Positions 55,356 to 64,000 of a DNA stretch of 64,000 nt are shown in pieces (the first letter of the stretch is position 1; each line of letters starts with the position of its first letter). The translations under genes and the position numbers were made by a program. The stretch comes from Oceanicola sp. GTDB taxonomy: Bacteria > Pseudomonadota > Alphaproteobacteria > Rhodobacterales > Rhodobacteraceae. The notes beneath the pieces were generated by a model. The model ran no database searches, had not been told where the DNA came from, and was given only the letters and a program-made list of their open reading frames with translations. The DNA lies in assembly GCA_022447275.1 (NCBI GenBank), contig JAKVBK010000009.1, positions 33,098-97,097 on the forward strand. The letters are read 5' to 3'.

Positions 55356-57410
55356 ATGCGACCTAATGCTGTAAAGATATGTCTGAAACGACGCCAGGGG
55401 GCGCGGCAGGGCCTGACACGGGCCGGGGCGCTGCTGGCGGTTGCACTGCCATTGCTCGGCCTTGTTCCTAGCGCGGGGCTGGCCCAATCGGGGCCGGCAG
55501 CTGTCAACGCCGCTCTCGAGGCCGTGGCGGCGCGGGATTGGGCCGAGGCGCGTCGCCTTGCCGGGCAGGCAGGGCCAAGCGGTGCGGCGCTCATGCAGGA
55601 TTTGGTGGAATGGCACCGATTGCGCCGGGCCGACAGCAATGCGGCCTTTGGGGACTATGTCGCGTTTTTAGGCCGCAACGGCGATTGGCCGGGCCTGCCC
55701 TACATGCGCCGCCAGGGCGAGGCTGCGATCCCACCGGGTGCGTCCCCTCAGGACGTGTTTGCCTTTTTCGATGGCGCAGAGGCCCAGACCGGGGCAGGGG
55801 CTGTCCGTCTGATCGAGGCGCATCTTGCCCAATCCGAACAAGACACGGCAGAGGCACTGATCGTCGACACATGGCGCTCCAAAGCCCTTGGTCGGGTCGA
55901 CCGGGAATCGCTGTTGGAGCGGTTTCCAGATATCTTGGCGCCCCACCACACGGCGCGGCTGGATGCGATGCTCTGGCAGGGACAGGAAAAGGAAGCACGG
56001 GCGATGTTCGCCCTTGTGCCCCCGGCCTGGCAGGCCCTTGCGGAAGCTAGGCTTGCCCTGCGGGCCGAGCGGGACGGGGTCGATACCCTGATCCGCGCCG
56101 TGCCGGCGGCCCTGAGCGATGATCCGGGCCTTGCCTATGAGCGGTTTCGCTGGCGCGTCTCCAAGGGTCGGGCCGATGCTGCTCTGGCGCTGTTGGAAGA
56201 GCGCTCTGGCTCTGCCGAAACGCTGGGCCGGCCCGAGCTTTGGGCCGAACGGCGCAGATTCTATGCCCGTGACCTGATGCGCGATGGGGCCCTGTCTCGG
56301 GCCTATCCCGTGGCCGCGCGCCACGGCCTGACCACTGGTCGCAACTATGCCGATCTTGAGTGGCTGTCCGGGTACCTGGCATTGCGCCTTGATCGGCCCG
56401 GCGATGCTGTTGACCATTTCAAGCGGTTTGGGGCGGCCGTGGATACGCCGATCAGCCTGGGCCGTGCGGGCTATTGGTTGGGGCGCGCGTACATGGCGGC
56501 GGGTGACGCGGCCAATGCCCGCTTGGCCTGGCAAGAGGGCGCACGCTACCAGACCTCGTTTTACGGGTTGCTCGCGGCCGAGGCGTTGGGCGCGCCGCTT
56601 GATCCCGCCATGGCCGGTGGCGAGCGGTTTGGCCCGCTGGAGCAAGCCTCTTTCGCAGGCTCGACCGTGCTTGCGACAGGGCTGGTGCTCTATGAGGCGG
56701 GCGAGATGTTTCTTTCAGAGCGGTTCCTGACCCATCTCACCGAACAGAAAAGCCGTGCCGAGGCTGGCATACTGGCAGAGCTCGCGCTGACCTTGCAGGA
56801 TCCGCATCTCGCTCTGCGCATTGCCAAGCGTGCTGCCAGTGATGGGCATGTTTTGCCAGATGCCTATTATCCGCTGTCGCCGATTGCGGATGGCCCCCTT
56901 CCCGTGCCCGCGGAACTGGCGCTGGCGATAGCCCGGCGCGAATCCGAGTTTGACCCGGCCGTTGTCAGCCCCGTTGGCGCGCGCGGACTGATGCAATTGA
57001 TGCCTGGCACCGCGCGGGAAATGGCCGCGGGCCTCGGACGGCCCTACGATCCCGACGCCTTGCTCTCGGATCCGGCATATAATCTGGAGCTTGGCGCGGC
57101 CTATCTGGCCGAGCTTGTAGAACGGTATAACGGATCGCCGGTGCTGATTGCGGCGGCCTATAATGCCGGGCCCAGCCGCGCCGACCGCTGGATCAGTCGG
57201 TTTGGCGATCCGCGCAACCCCTCTGTGGATGTGATCGCCTGGATCGAAAACATCCCGTTCCGAGAGACCCGGAATTATATCATGCGGGTCACTGAGAGCA
57301 TGCCGGTTTATGCCGCCCGCCAAGGCCGGTTGAGTTCCGCGCCGCTGGCGTTCAGGGCGTTTCTGCAAGGTCGCTCTGCTGCTTTCGCTGGCGCTCGCGC
57401 CACAGAGTAA
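55356..57410 (+). CDS. slt: soluble lytic murein transglycosylase (Slt family)
   Basis: This 684-residue protein has an N-terminal signal-like segment ([24 protein letters not shown]), a long helical superhelix as in Slt70, and the SLT domain near residue 540: [36 protein letters not shown], with catalytic Glu in RRES and the GLMQLMP motif. It cleaves peptidoglycan to anhydromuropeptides. ATG 55356 is preceded only by a weak CAGGA. The tail overlaps the DMT gene on the opposite strand by 59 bp. Confidence 0.93.
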   Translation: MRPNAVKICLKRRQGARQGLTRAGALLAVALPLLGLVPSAGLAQSGPAAVNAALEAVAARDWAEARRLAGQAGPSGAALMQDLVEWHRLRRADSNAAFGDYVAFLGRNGDWPGLPYMRRQGEAAIPPGASPQDVFAFFDGAEAQTGAGAVRLIEAHLAQSEQDTAEALIVDTWRSKALGRVDRESLLERFPDILAPHHTARLDAMLWQGQEKEARAMFALVPPAWQALAEARLALRAERDGVDTLIRAVPAALSDDPGLAYERFRWRVSKGRADAALALLEERSGSAETLGRPELWAERRRFYARDLMRDGALSRAYPVAARHGLTTGRNYADLEWLSGYLALRLDRPGDAVDHFKRFGAAVDTPISLGRAGYWLGRAYMAAGDAANARLAWQEGARYQTSFYGLLAAEALGAPLDPAMAGGERFGPLEQASFAGSTVLATGLVLYEAGEMFLSERFLTHLTEQKSRAEAGILAELALTLQDPHLALRIAKRAASDGHVLPDAYYPLSPIADGPLPVPAELALAIARRESEFDPAVVSPVGARGLMQLMPGTAREMAAGLGRPYDPDALLSDPAYNLELGAAYLAELVERYNGSPVLIAAAYNAGPSRADRWISRFGDPRNPSVDVIAWIENIPFRETRNYIMRVTESMPVYAARQGRLSSAPLAFRAFLQGRSAAFAGARATE

Positions 57411-58245
57411 AAAGGCCCGCGGCCACGACGATCGCCGCGCCGATCACAACATTTGCCTCGATGCTTTCTCCAAAGGCCAGAACACCAACAGCAGCGCCAA
57501 ACACCAGATGGAAATAGGCAAAGGGCTGCACCGCGCTGGCCTCTGCCACCTCATACACCCGGATCAGCAGCCAGTGCCCCAGCGCCCCAGAGACGCACAG
57601 CCCGGCCATCCAAAGCCAATCCCGCGCCGCCATGCCCTCCCATGACCAGATCCCAACGCAGGTGATCGCCACCGCGCCAGCGATGCCCGTCCAGAAAAAG
57701 GATGTGGCCGCGCTATCCTCGCGGCTGACATAGCGGGTCAGAAGGGAATAGAGGGCAAACATCGTGGCCGAGAGCAGCGGCACCACCGCGTAGGGGGAAA
57801 ACACCCCGACCCCCGGCTTCAGAATGATCAAGATGCCGATGAACCCAACGGCAATGGCCACCCAGCGGCGCCAGCCCACATGTTCGGACAGAACCACGCC
57901 GGAAAATGCGGCCACCAGCAACGGGTATGCGGCAAATACTGCGAGGCTTTCGACCAGCCCCAACAGCACGAAAGCCGTCACCATGACACAGATCTCCCCG
58001 ACCAGAAGCACGCCACGGAACGGCTGCAGGAAAGGGTGCCGGGTGCGTGCAACTGCGCGCAATCCCCCGGCCTTGCGGGCCGAGATCGTGAGGACAAACG
58101 CCGCGAAGAACCAGTAGCGCACCATCACGACCATCAAGACGTTGTATTCGCCGGCCAAATGCCGCGAAATCCCGTCCTGCAGAGCAAAGACGAAGTTCGT
58201 GAGCAGCATCAAAACAATGCCGAGGCGGATATTCTGCTCTGTCAT
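57352..58245 (-). CDS. DMT/EamA family transporter
   Basis: This 297-residue protein is built from two EamA repeats with about ten membrane helices. The first repeat begins IRLGIVLMLLTNFVFALQDGISRHL, the second PYAVVPLLSATMFALYSLLTRYVSRE, and the basic tail is [10 protein letters not shown]. Substrate unknown. It overlaps mnmD by 4 bp (ATGA). Confidence 0.9.
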   Translation of the reverse strand: MTEQNIRLGIVLMLLTNFVFALQDGISRHLAGEYNVLMVVMVRYWFFAAFVLTISARKAGGLRAVARTRHPFLQPFRGVLLVGEICVMVTAFVLLGLVESLAVFAAYPLLVAAFSGVVLSEHVGWRRWVAIAVGFIGILIILKPGVGVFSPYAVVPLLSATMFALYSLLTRYVSREDSAATSFFWTGIAGAVAITCVGIWSWEGMAARDWLWMAGLCVSGALGHWLLIRVYEVAEASAVQPFAYFHLVFGAAVGVLAFGESIEANVVIGAAIVVAAGLFTLWRERQRKQQSDLAETP

Positions 58246-58928
58246 GCAGGCCTCAGCACACCGATGCTCATGTGGCGCTTGCGGCCAAAGCCCGGAACAC
58301 GGGTCACCGCAAAGCCGGCCGCATCAAGGGCGCGGCGTACGGCCCCTGCGGCCGTGTAGGTGGCAAAAGTGCCGTCTGGCGCAGTATGGCGGCCCACCTC
58401 GTGCAACAGCGCGGGCTCCCAAAGCTCCGGGTTTTTGGCGGGGGAAAACCCGTCGAGAAACCACGCATCTGCCCGGCCCGGCCATTCGGGCAGGCGCTGG
58501 CGGGCGTCGCCTACGAGGATTTGCGCCGTTCCCGCCGGCAAGGCGATCTCACCGCCGCTTTCAGACCAGGCCTCAAGGAAGGTGTCGACAAGTGCCGCCC
58601 CAAGCGTGTCGCGAAACGGGCTGAGGGCTTGCGCCATGTCATCGCGCGCCATGGGGTAGGCTTCAAACCCCGTATAGCGCAGCTCGGTGTTCCTCTGTGC
58701 GGCCAGCGCAAAGGCCACCAGAAGGTTTAATCCAGTGCCCACGCCCAGCTCGGCGATGTGAAAGCCGTCGCAGATTCGGTCTGTCAGACGGTTGCCCGCA
58801 ACAAAGACATGATGTGTTTCGGCGAGGCCGTCCTGCAGGGAATAATAGGGGTCGTCAAAACGTGCCGATACCGGAACACCGTCCGACCACTGCACCTTGG
58901 CGTGCTGGTGTGTGCGCGCGTCCTGCAC
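58242..58928 (-). CDS. mnmD: tRNA 5-methylaminomethyl-2-thiouridine methyltransferase MnmD
   Basis: This 228-residue protein corresponds to the methyltransferase half of E. coli MnmC: FDDPYYSLQDGLAETHHVFVAGN, IAELGVGTGLNLLVAF, DAWFLDGFSPAKNPELW and TYTAAGAVRRALDAAGF. I place the start at GTG 58928, with GGAGGG five bases upstream; the longer in-frame extension overlaps the divergent gene. It makes mnm5s2U34 from nm5s2U. The matching oxidoreductase half may be the divergent gene at 58996. Confidence 0.92.
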   Translation of the reverse strand: MQDARTHQHAKVQWSDGVPVSARFDDPYYSLQDGLAETHHVFVAGNRLTDRICDGFHIAELGVGTGLNLLVAFALAAQRNTELRYTGFEAYPMARDDMAQALSPFRDTLGAALVDTFLEAWSESGGEIALPAGTAQILVGDARQRLPEWPGRADAWFLDGFSPAKNPELWEPALLHEVGRHTAPDGTFATYTAAGAVRRALDAAGFAVTRVPGFGRKRHMSIGVLRPA

Positions 58929-58995
58929 TATGCCCTCCGGGTAAAGCCCCGGGCTGGTCCGGGTGCGACGTGGACGATGGAGCAGCGCGCAGACG

Positions 58996-60057
58996 ATGAC
59001 AAGCTGGGACGTGACAGTGCGGGGTGCCGGAGCCTTCGGTCTGGCCTGTGCCTGGGAATTGACCCGGCGCGGCCAGCGCGTGTGCGTGATTGATCCGGGC
59101 GGGCCGGGCGCAGGGGCATCCGGCGGCATTGTCGGGGCGCTGGCCCCCCATGTGCCGGAAAACTGGAACCCCAAGAAAGCGTTTCAGTTTGCTGCGCTCA
59201 GTGGTGCAGATGCCTTCTGGCAGGAGGTGCGGTCAGTGTCGGGCATCGATCCCGGCTATGCCCGCACGGGGCGTTTGCAGCCTCTGGCCGATGCGCGGGC
59301 GGTTGCGCTGGCGCAGACACGTCAGGAACAGGCGCAGGCGCTGTGGCAGGGCCGCTTTGACTGGCGTGTGGTCGAGGCCGCCCGTTTCGGAGAATGGGCC
59401 CCGCCCAGTGCCACGGGCCTCGTTGTATTTGATACTTTGAGTGCCCGTATCTCGCCCAAAGCCGCTTGTCTGGCCCTTGCGGCTGCGATTGTGGCGCGGG
59501 GCGGCAAGGTTGTGCAAACACCCGCTGATGCTGCGGGATCACAGGCAGATGCAACGCCTGTGATCTGGGCCACCGGGGCTGCGGGCCTCGATGATCTGAG
59601 CGCCCATTTTGGCCGAACGGTGGGGCAGGGGATCAAGGGGCAGGCGGCGCTGCTGCAGATGGATCGCGCCAGCGCCCCCCAGCTTTTCGTGGACGGCCTG
59701 CATATCATCCCGCATGGGGATGGTACGGTTGCGGTTGGCTCCACCACGGAGCGGGAGTTTGCAGACGCCGCGGCCACCGATGCCCTGTTGGACGGCGTGC
59801 TCGATCAGGCGCGTGCCGCTGTTCCCGTGCTCAAGACAGCCCCTGTAATCCAGCGCTGGGCCGGTTTGCGACCCCGTGCCCGCAGCCGGGCACCGATGCT
59901 GGGGGCCTGGCCGGGCCGGCCGGGCCATTACATTGCAAATGGCGGTTTCAAGATCGGCTTTGGCGTGGTGACTGAGGTGGCCCGAGTGATGGCAGATCTT
60001 GTCATGCAGGGCATTGACCGCATCCCTGAGGGGTTTCGCGTCGAGGAAAACCTCTAA
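58996..60057 (+). CDS. FAD-dependent oxidoreductase, possible stand-alone MnmC oxidase half
   Basis: This 353-residue protein has a DAO-type FAD fold: VTVRGAGAFGLACAWELTRRG at the N-terminus, ASGGIVGALAPHVPENW, and GYARTGRLQP, with a C-terminal RWAGLRPRARSRAPMLG and HYIANGGFKIGFG. The DAO family includes glycine oxidase, DadA and the MnmC(o) domain. Divergent placement 67 bp from mnmD suggests it removes the carboxymethyl group from cmnm5s2U34 to feed mnmD. Glycine or D-amino-acid oxidation is the alternative. Confidence 0.85.
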   Translation: MTSWDVTVRGAGAFGLACAWELTRRGQRVCVIDPGGPGAGASGGIVGALAPHVPENWNPKKAFQFAALSGADAFWQEVRSVSGIDPGYARTGRLQPLADARAVALAQTRQEQAQALWQGRFDWRVVEAARFGEWAPPSATGLVVFDTLSARISPKAACLALAAAIVARGGKVVQTPADAAGSQADATPVIWATGAAGLDDLSAHFGRTVGQGIKGQAALLQMDRASAPQLFVDGLHIIPHGDGTVAVGSTTEREFADAAATDALLDGVLDQARAAVPVLKTAPVIQRWAGLRPRARSRAPMLGAWPGRPGHYIANGGFKIGFGVVTEVARVMADLVMQGIDRIPEGFRVEENL

Positions 60058-61346
60058 ACGAGCACCTCCATCGGGGTTTGAGCACCCACGCTGAACACGC
60101 GCCGGTACCGTTCAACCTCGTCCTTTGGGCCCATCGCCTTGTTGGGGTTGTCCGACAATTTGACCGTTGGCCGGCCATTGGCAGCAACGGCCTTGCACAC
60201 CATGGAGAACGGCGCCAGCGCATCGTTTGGCACGAGCCCACGAAAATCGTTGGTCAGCAACGTGCCCCAGCCGAAGCTCACGCGCACCCGCCCACGGAAT
60301 TGTTCCGACAGGGTTTTGATCGTGGCCACATCCAGCCCGTCTGAGAAGATCACCAGCTTTTCACGCGGGTCTTCGCCATGGGTCTGCCACCACCGGATTG
60401 CGGTTTCGGCCCCTTCTGCGGGATCGCCGCTGTCGATGCGAATGCCCGTCCAACTGGTCAGCCAATCCGGCGCGCGTTCCAGAAAGCCTGCCGTGCCATA
60501 GGTGTCGGGCAGGATGATCCGCAGGTTGCCATCATGCTCTTCCTGCCAATCCGCGAGCACCTCATAGGGGGCATTGGCAAGCTGCGCATCGGTTTCGGCG
60601 AGGGCGGAATAAACCATCGGCAATTCATGGGCATTGGTGCCAATCGCTTCGATGTCGCGGCGCTGGGCGATCAGGCAGTTCGACGTGCCGGTGAATTTCT
60701 CACCCAGCCCTTCCATCATCGCCTGTACGCACCAATCCTGCCACAGGAACGAATGTCGCCTGCGGGTGCCAAAATCGGCCAGCCGCAGATCGGGCAGATC
60801 GCGCAGGGCGTTCACCTTTTCCCAAAGCTTGGTCATGGCGCGAGCATACAGAACCTGGAGCTCAAACTTGCCCATGCCATCGGTAACAGCGCGGGCGCGC
60901 AGTTCCATGAGAACGGCAAGCGCTGGGATTTCCCACAGCATCACCTCGTGCCACAGGCCTTCGAAGGTCAGCTCATACTGATCGCCGCGGCGCTCGAGGT
61001 GATAGGGCGGCAGGCGCATCCCCTCGAACCACTCCATGAAATCCGCGCGAAACATCTGACGCTTGCCATAAAAGGTGTTGCCGCGCAGCCATGTGCTTTC
61101 CCCGCGCGAAAGCGACAGCGAGCGGATGTGATCAAGCTGTTCACGCAATTCGCCCTCATCGACCAGCTTGGCCAAAGGCACATGAGAGGCGCGGTTGATC
61201 AAACTGAAGGTGACGCGTGCATTGGGCCGGTTGCGAAACACCGACTGACACATCAGAAGTTTGTAGAAATCGGTGTCGATCAGCGACCGAACAATCGGAT
61301 CGATTTTCCAGCGGTGGTTCCAGACCCGAGTGGCGATATCGACCAT
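60054..61346 (-). CDS. pncB: nicotinate phosphoribosyltransferase
   Basis: This 430-residue protein begins VDIATRVWNHRWKIDPIVRSLIDTDFYKLLMCQSVFRN, with IRIDSGDPAEGAE, the phosphate-binding VIFSDGLDVATI and RVRVSFGWGTLLTNDF. It makes nicotinate mononucleotide for NAD salvage. It converges on the FAD oxidoreductase with a 4-bp overlap and follows pncA, the previous step, in the same direction. Confidence 0.96.
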   Translation of the reverse strand: MVDIATRVWNHRWKIDPIVRSLIDTDFYKLLMCQSVFRNRPNARVTFSLINRASHVPLAKLVDEGELREQLDHIRSLSLSRGESTWLRGNTFYGKRQMFRADFMEWFEGMRLPPYHLERRGDQYELTFEGLWHEVMLWEIPALAVLMELRARAVTDGMGKFELQVLYARAMTKLWEKVNALRDLPDLRLADFGTRRRHSFLWQDWCVQAMMEGLGEKFTGTSNCLIAQRRDIEAIGTNAHELPMVYSALAETDAQLANAPYEVLADWQEEHDGNLRIILPDTYGTAGFLERAPDWLTSWTGIRIDSGDPAEGAETAIRWWQTHGEDPREKLVIFSDGLDVATIKTLSEQFRGRVRVSFGWGTLLTNDFRGLVPNDALAPFSMVCKAVAANGRPTVKLSDNPNKAMGPKDEVERYRRVFSVGAQTPMEVLV

Positions 61347-61496
61347 CTGGCATCCCTCATTTCAAGCGGTCTGGCCGGGCATCCCGGCCTATTCGTGCGC
61401 AGGGTAACCGATAGGGGCTATCCAGAAAAAGGGGGCTTTGGCAGGGCGGACCATTTGTCCGGCACGCAGTGCGTGCCGCCTTCGGTGCGCCGGCCT

Positions 61497-62099
61497 TCAC
61501 CCGTTGAGCAGTTTGACGCCGGCCTGCACCATCCCGGTTTTTGCGGCTTCCATCGATCCGTCGAGATCGATGCCGCGACAGGCCGCCAGATCGACAGAGA
61601 CATCAAAGCCGAGCCGTGCCGCGTCGAGCGCGGAAAAATTGACGCAGAAATCCGTGGCAAGCCCCACCAGCACAAGCGTTTCCACACCGCGGGTCCGCAG
61701 ATAGCCCTCAAGGCCCGTTGGCGTTGTCTGATCGTTCTCAAAGAAGGCAGAGTAGCTGTCGATCTGCGGCCGAAACCCCTTGCGCACTACCAGATGCGCC
61801 GGGTCTGTGGCGAGGGCGGGGTGAAATTCGGCGCCCGCGCTGCCCTGCACACAGTGATCGGGCCACAGCACCTGGGGCCCATAGGGCATCTCGATCATCT
61901 CAAGCGGGGCCTTTCCGGCGTGCTGGCTGGCAAAGGAGCTGTGCCCGTCGGGGTGCCAGTCCTGTGTCAGCACAACCGTATCAAACGCCCCCATCATGGC
62001 ATTGATCGGGGCAACCACGCTGTCACCATCCGCAACGGCCAATGCGCCTCCGGGGCAGAAATCCAGTTGTACGTCGATCACGATCAAACCTGCAGACAT
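61497..62099 (-). CDS. pncA: nicotinamidase
   Basis: This 200-residue protein converts nicotinamide to nicotinate. The catalytic Asp lies in IVIDVQLDFCPGGALAV, metal ligands in QDWHPDGHSSFAS and WPDHCVQGS, the Lys in VVRKG and the nucleophilic Cys in VLVGLATDFCVNFSALDA. It is 150 bp upstream of pncB, giving a short NAD salvage unit. Upstream is a divergent trhO. Confidence 0.95.
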   Translation of the reverse strand: MSAGLIVIDVQLDFCPGGALAVADGDSVVAPINAMMGAFDTVVLTQDWHPDGHSSFASQHAGKAPLEMIEMPYGPQVLWPDHCVQGSAGAEFHPALATDPAHLVVRKGFRPQIDSYSAFFENDQTTPTGLEGYLRTRGVETLVLVGLATDFCVNFSALDAARLGFDVSVDLAACRGIDLDGSMEAAKTGMVQAGVKLLNG

Positions 62100-62220
62100 A
62101 TCTATCCCTCCTTTTTGGGGCTGGCGCGACTAGACAATTGCACGGGGTGCGGCGTCAATGTCCAGCCTGTCGCTGTGTGCCATCTTGCCAGCATGGCAGG
62201 GCCTGCCGTATGCGGACACC

Positions 62221-63189
62221 ATGTATACCATCGCCGCCCTCTACCGGTTTACCCCGTTCGAAGATCCTGCCGCCCGCGTCCGCGAGGCGCGCGCCGTGCT
62301 GCAGCAGCATGCCATCACCGGGACCTTGCTGTTTGCGCGGGAGGGCCTGAACGGCACCATCGCGGGCACGCGCGCAGGCATTGATGCGGCGCTGGCCTAC
62401 CTGCGCACCCTGCCGGGCTGCGCGGAACTGGAGCACAAGGAAAGCACCGCAGCCGAGCGCCCGTTCTGGAAACTCAAGGTGCGCCTGAAATCCGAGATCG
62501 TCACCATGGGCCAGCCCGATGTTGATCCCACGGGCTCGGTTGGCACCTATGTGCCGGCCACGGAATGGAATGCGCTTATCTCTGCGCCCGACGTGGCCGT
62601 GATCGATACCCGCAACCGCTATGAAACCGGGATCGGCACCTTTGAGGGCGCAATCGACCCCGAGACCGACAGTTTCCGCGAGTTCCCGCAATGGTGGCAG
62701 GACAACGCCGCCCGCTTTGAGGGCAAGCGCATTGCCATGTTCTGCACCGGCGGGATCCGCTGCGAGAAATCTACCAATTATCTTTTGTCCCAAGGGGTAA
62801 AGGACGTCTATCACCTGCAGGGTGGCATTCTGAAATATCTCGAGGAAATGCCCGAAGATGACAGCAAGTGGTCCGGTTCGTGCTTTGTGTTTGACGAGCG
62901 TGTTTCGGTCGAGCATGGGCTGCGCGAGGGCGTTCATAGCCTGTGCCGGGCCTGCCGCCGCCCGCTGCATCCCGATGATCTGACGCGCAACACCTACGAG
63001 GAAGGCGTGTCGTGCCACCAATGCTATGCCGAGACCAGCGACGCCGATAAGGCCCGCTTCCGCGAACGCCAGCGCCAGATTGCACTGGCCAAGGCCCGCG
63101 GCGCCCGACATCTTGGCCCAGATACCGACACAAGCACCAAGGCCGAGACAGATAACGGCACTCAAAAAGACGTCGACAGCCCGGTCTGA
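62221..63189 (+). CDS. trhO: tRNA uridine(34) hydroxylase TrhO (rhodanese-related)
   Basis: This 322-residue protein starts YTIAALYRFTPFEDP, has LLFAREGLNGTIAG, a rhodanese domain with the active Cys in KRIAMFCTGGIRCEKS, and a C-terminal zinc-ribbon-like region (CRACRRPL...VSCHQCYA). TrhO forms 5-hydroxyuridine at U34 of some tRNAs. The Thr/Asp/Lys-rich tail after residue 295 is extra. ATG 62221 begins the family start. Confidence 0.94.
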   Translation: MYTIAALYRFTPFEDPAARVREARAVLQQHAITGTLLFAREGLNGTIAGTRAGIDAALAYLRTLPGCAELEHKESTAAERPFWKLKVRLKSEIVTMGQPDVDPTGSVGTYVPATEWNALISAPDVAVIDTRNRYETGIGTFEGAIDPETDSFREFPQWWQDNAARFEGKRIAMFCTGGIRCEKSTNYLLSQGVKDVYHLQGGILKYLEEMPEDDSKWSGSCFVFDERVSVEHGLREGVHSLCRACRRPLHPDDLTRNTYEEGVSCHQCYAETSDADKARFRERQRQIALAKARGARHLGPDTDTSTKAETDNGTQKDVDSPV

Positions 63190-63344
63190 GCCACGCCCTG
63201 AGTCAACGCACAAACCACCCCCTGAGCCAACCTAGGCCAAACCGACGCAGCGGCGGCTTGCAAAGATCGGGCACGCTCGTCAGGGTAGAAGCGCGCAGAC
63301 ATCTCCTGCGCCGTCAGTTTCGAGCGCGTTTCAAGAGGTCTCTT

Positions 63345-64000
63345 TTGGAAACCAATCGTCTTTTCACCACCCATAAAGCGCCCCTGCGCTATCTGGTGAT
63401 CCCGAAATGCGGCTGCACCTTTATCAAGAATCTGCTCTGGCGCATCGAGCATGGGAATGATCACGATCAACCCATCCGGGTGCATGACGATGACAATCAG
63501 TTTCTGCGCGCTGACGCCCTCGGCCTGAACGCGGCCGATATCCGCGGCGAAGCCCACGCCTTCACTGTTTTGCGCAACCCGGTGGACAGGTTCTTTTCGC
63601 TCTACACGGATAAGGTGATCGGGGAGGGCCGCAAGCGCTACGTGCCCCTGCGCGATGTGCTGTCACATAAATACGGGCTCGATCCGCACACCCAGACAGT
63701 GGAAGGCCACCGCGCCAATTGCGAGATCATGATCGACTGGCTGGAAAACAACCTCCGCACCGAGGTGGACCTTCCCAAAGAGGCCCATTGGACACCGCAA
63801 TCCTACCGCTCCCGCCTGATGGAGAAATTCGACCTTAAACTCCTCACATTGAATGGGATCGAGGGGCAGCTGATCGGGCTGTCGCGCGATATTCTGCCAG
63901 AGATTGCCACCACCCTTTCGGGATTGGAGCCCAACCGCTCCAAGAAGCCCGTGGCAAAGGGGCAGGTGCTCGTGCCGGAGCTGCGCAAACGGATCAACGC
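63345..64000 (+). CDS. sulfotransferase family protein (partial at window end)
   Basis: The frame is open to the window end, with 218 whole codons seen. It encodes YLVIPKCGCTFIKNLLW, a variant of the PAPS 5'-phosphosulfate loop, and AFTVLRNPVDRFFSLYTDKV, matching the 3'-phosphate site of family-2 sulfotransferases. I place the start at TTG 63345, preceded by AAGAGG (63333-63338); no ATG precedes it in frame. It probably sulfates a surface polysaccharide. No glycosyltransferase is nearby. Confidence 0.7.
   Translation, partial: METNRLFTTHKAPLRYLVIPKCGCTFIKNLLWRIEHGNDHDQPIRVHDDDNQFLRADALGLNAADIRGEAHAFTVLRNPVDRFFSLYTDKVIGEGRKRYVPLRDVLSHKYGLDPHTQTVEGHRANCEIMIDWLENNLRTEVDLPKEAHWTPQSYRSRLMEKFDLKLLTLNGIEGQLIGLSRDILPEIATTLSGLEPNRSKKPVAKGQVLVPELRKRIN

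Noticed and set aside
60378..62384. 668-codon open frame on the + strand
   Set aside because: It lies opposite pncB and pncA, both with full catalytic motifs; the long frame comes from the codon bias of those genes.

Overview
The window reads as chromosomal DNA of a GC-rich marine-type alphaproteobacterium, most likely Rhodobacteraceae (Roseobacter group). This rests on the three-gene fbc/pet cytochrome bc1 operon, a CcrM-type GANTC methyltransferase, the style of the housekeeping proteins, and GC-rich codon use with frequent ATGA gene overlaps. I see no transposase, integrase, phage module, CRISPR array or rRNA. Most of the window is ordinary core genome, densely packed with about 54 credible protein genes and one tRNA.

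The stretch I would look at first is 1-9635, a tightly coupled four-gene operon on the + strand. It encodes (i) the C-terminal part of a very large, Ig-like/cadherin-like surface protein with a metzincin-like HExGHxxGxxD site, (ii) a GAF-domain protein fused to a HlyD-type adaptor, (iii) a membrane M50 (site-2-protease-type) metallopeptidase with a PqqD-like N-terminal domain and a HlyD-like C-terminal domain, and (iv) a short SecA paralogue lacking most of the C-terminal helical scaffold/wing region. Junctions are ATGA (3628, 7620) or 3 bp apart. My inference is a dedicated export and processing route for the giant protein. I know of no experimental description of it.

9870-17900 holds tRNA-Lys(UUU), dapF (possibly leaderless), mtaB, a PaiB-like flavin protein, a GST, a minus-strand outer-membrane barrel resembling LpxQ, and the petABC operon with a clear terminator. 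17600-24900 holds a small membrane ORF with a possible frameshift, aroC, a membrane protein with a winged-helix-like C-terminus, two small secreted proteins, rnhB, ccrM and fadH. 25000-36000 holds amtB/glnK (minus strand), a class A PBP, an orphan type I secretion ABC/adaptor pair, mlaA-mlaC, RidA, GDPD and a COG3146-type acyltransferase-like gene. 36800-43800 holds phhB, a Prx5 peroxiredoxin, a ferredoxin reductase, rsmD, a 972-residue DUF1963-like protein and a TrhA/hemolysin-III protein.

44000-64000 holds an orphan TRAP binding protein, map, sfsA, a CinA-N-like protein, a GNAT, an AhpD-like protein, an OmpA-like protein, a LysR regulator, an aromatic/aspartate aminotransferase, sseA, smpB-trmO-dapA, slt, a DMT transporter, a split MnmC (mnmD and an FAD oxidoreductase, divergent), pncB/pncA, trhO and a truncated sulfotransferase. 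A dispersed GC-rich palindromic repeat with the core GTCTTTGTCTTGAAA...CTCCGGGGG follows aroC, ccrM, fadH and mrcA.

All calls come from reading the sequence and translated proteins by eye. No database search was possible, so family names rest on remembered motifs.
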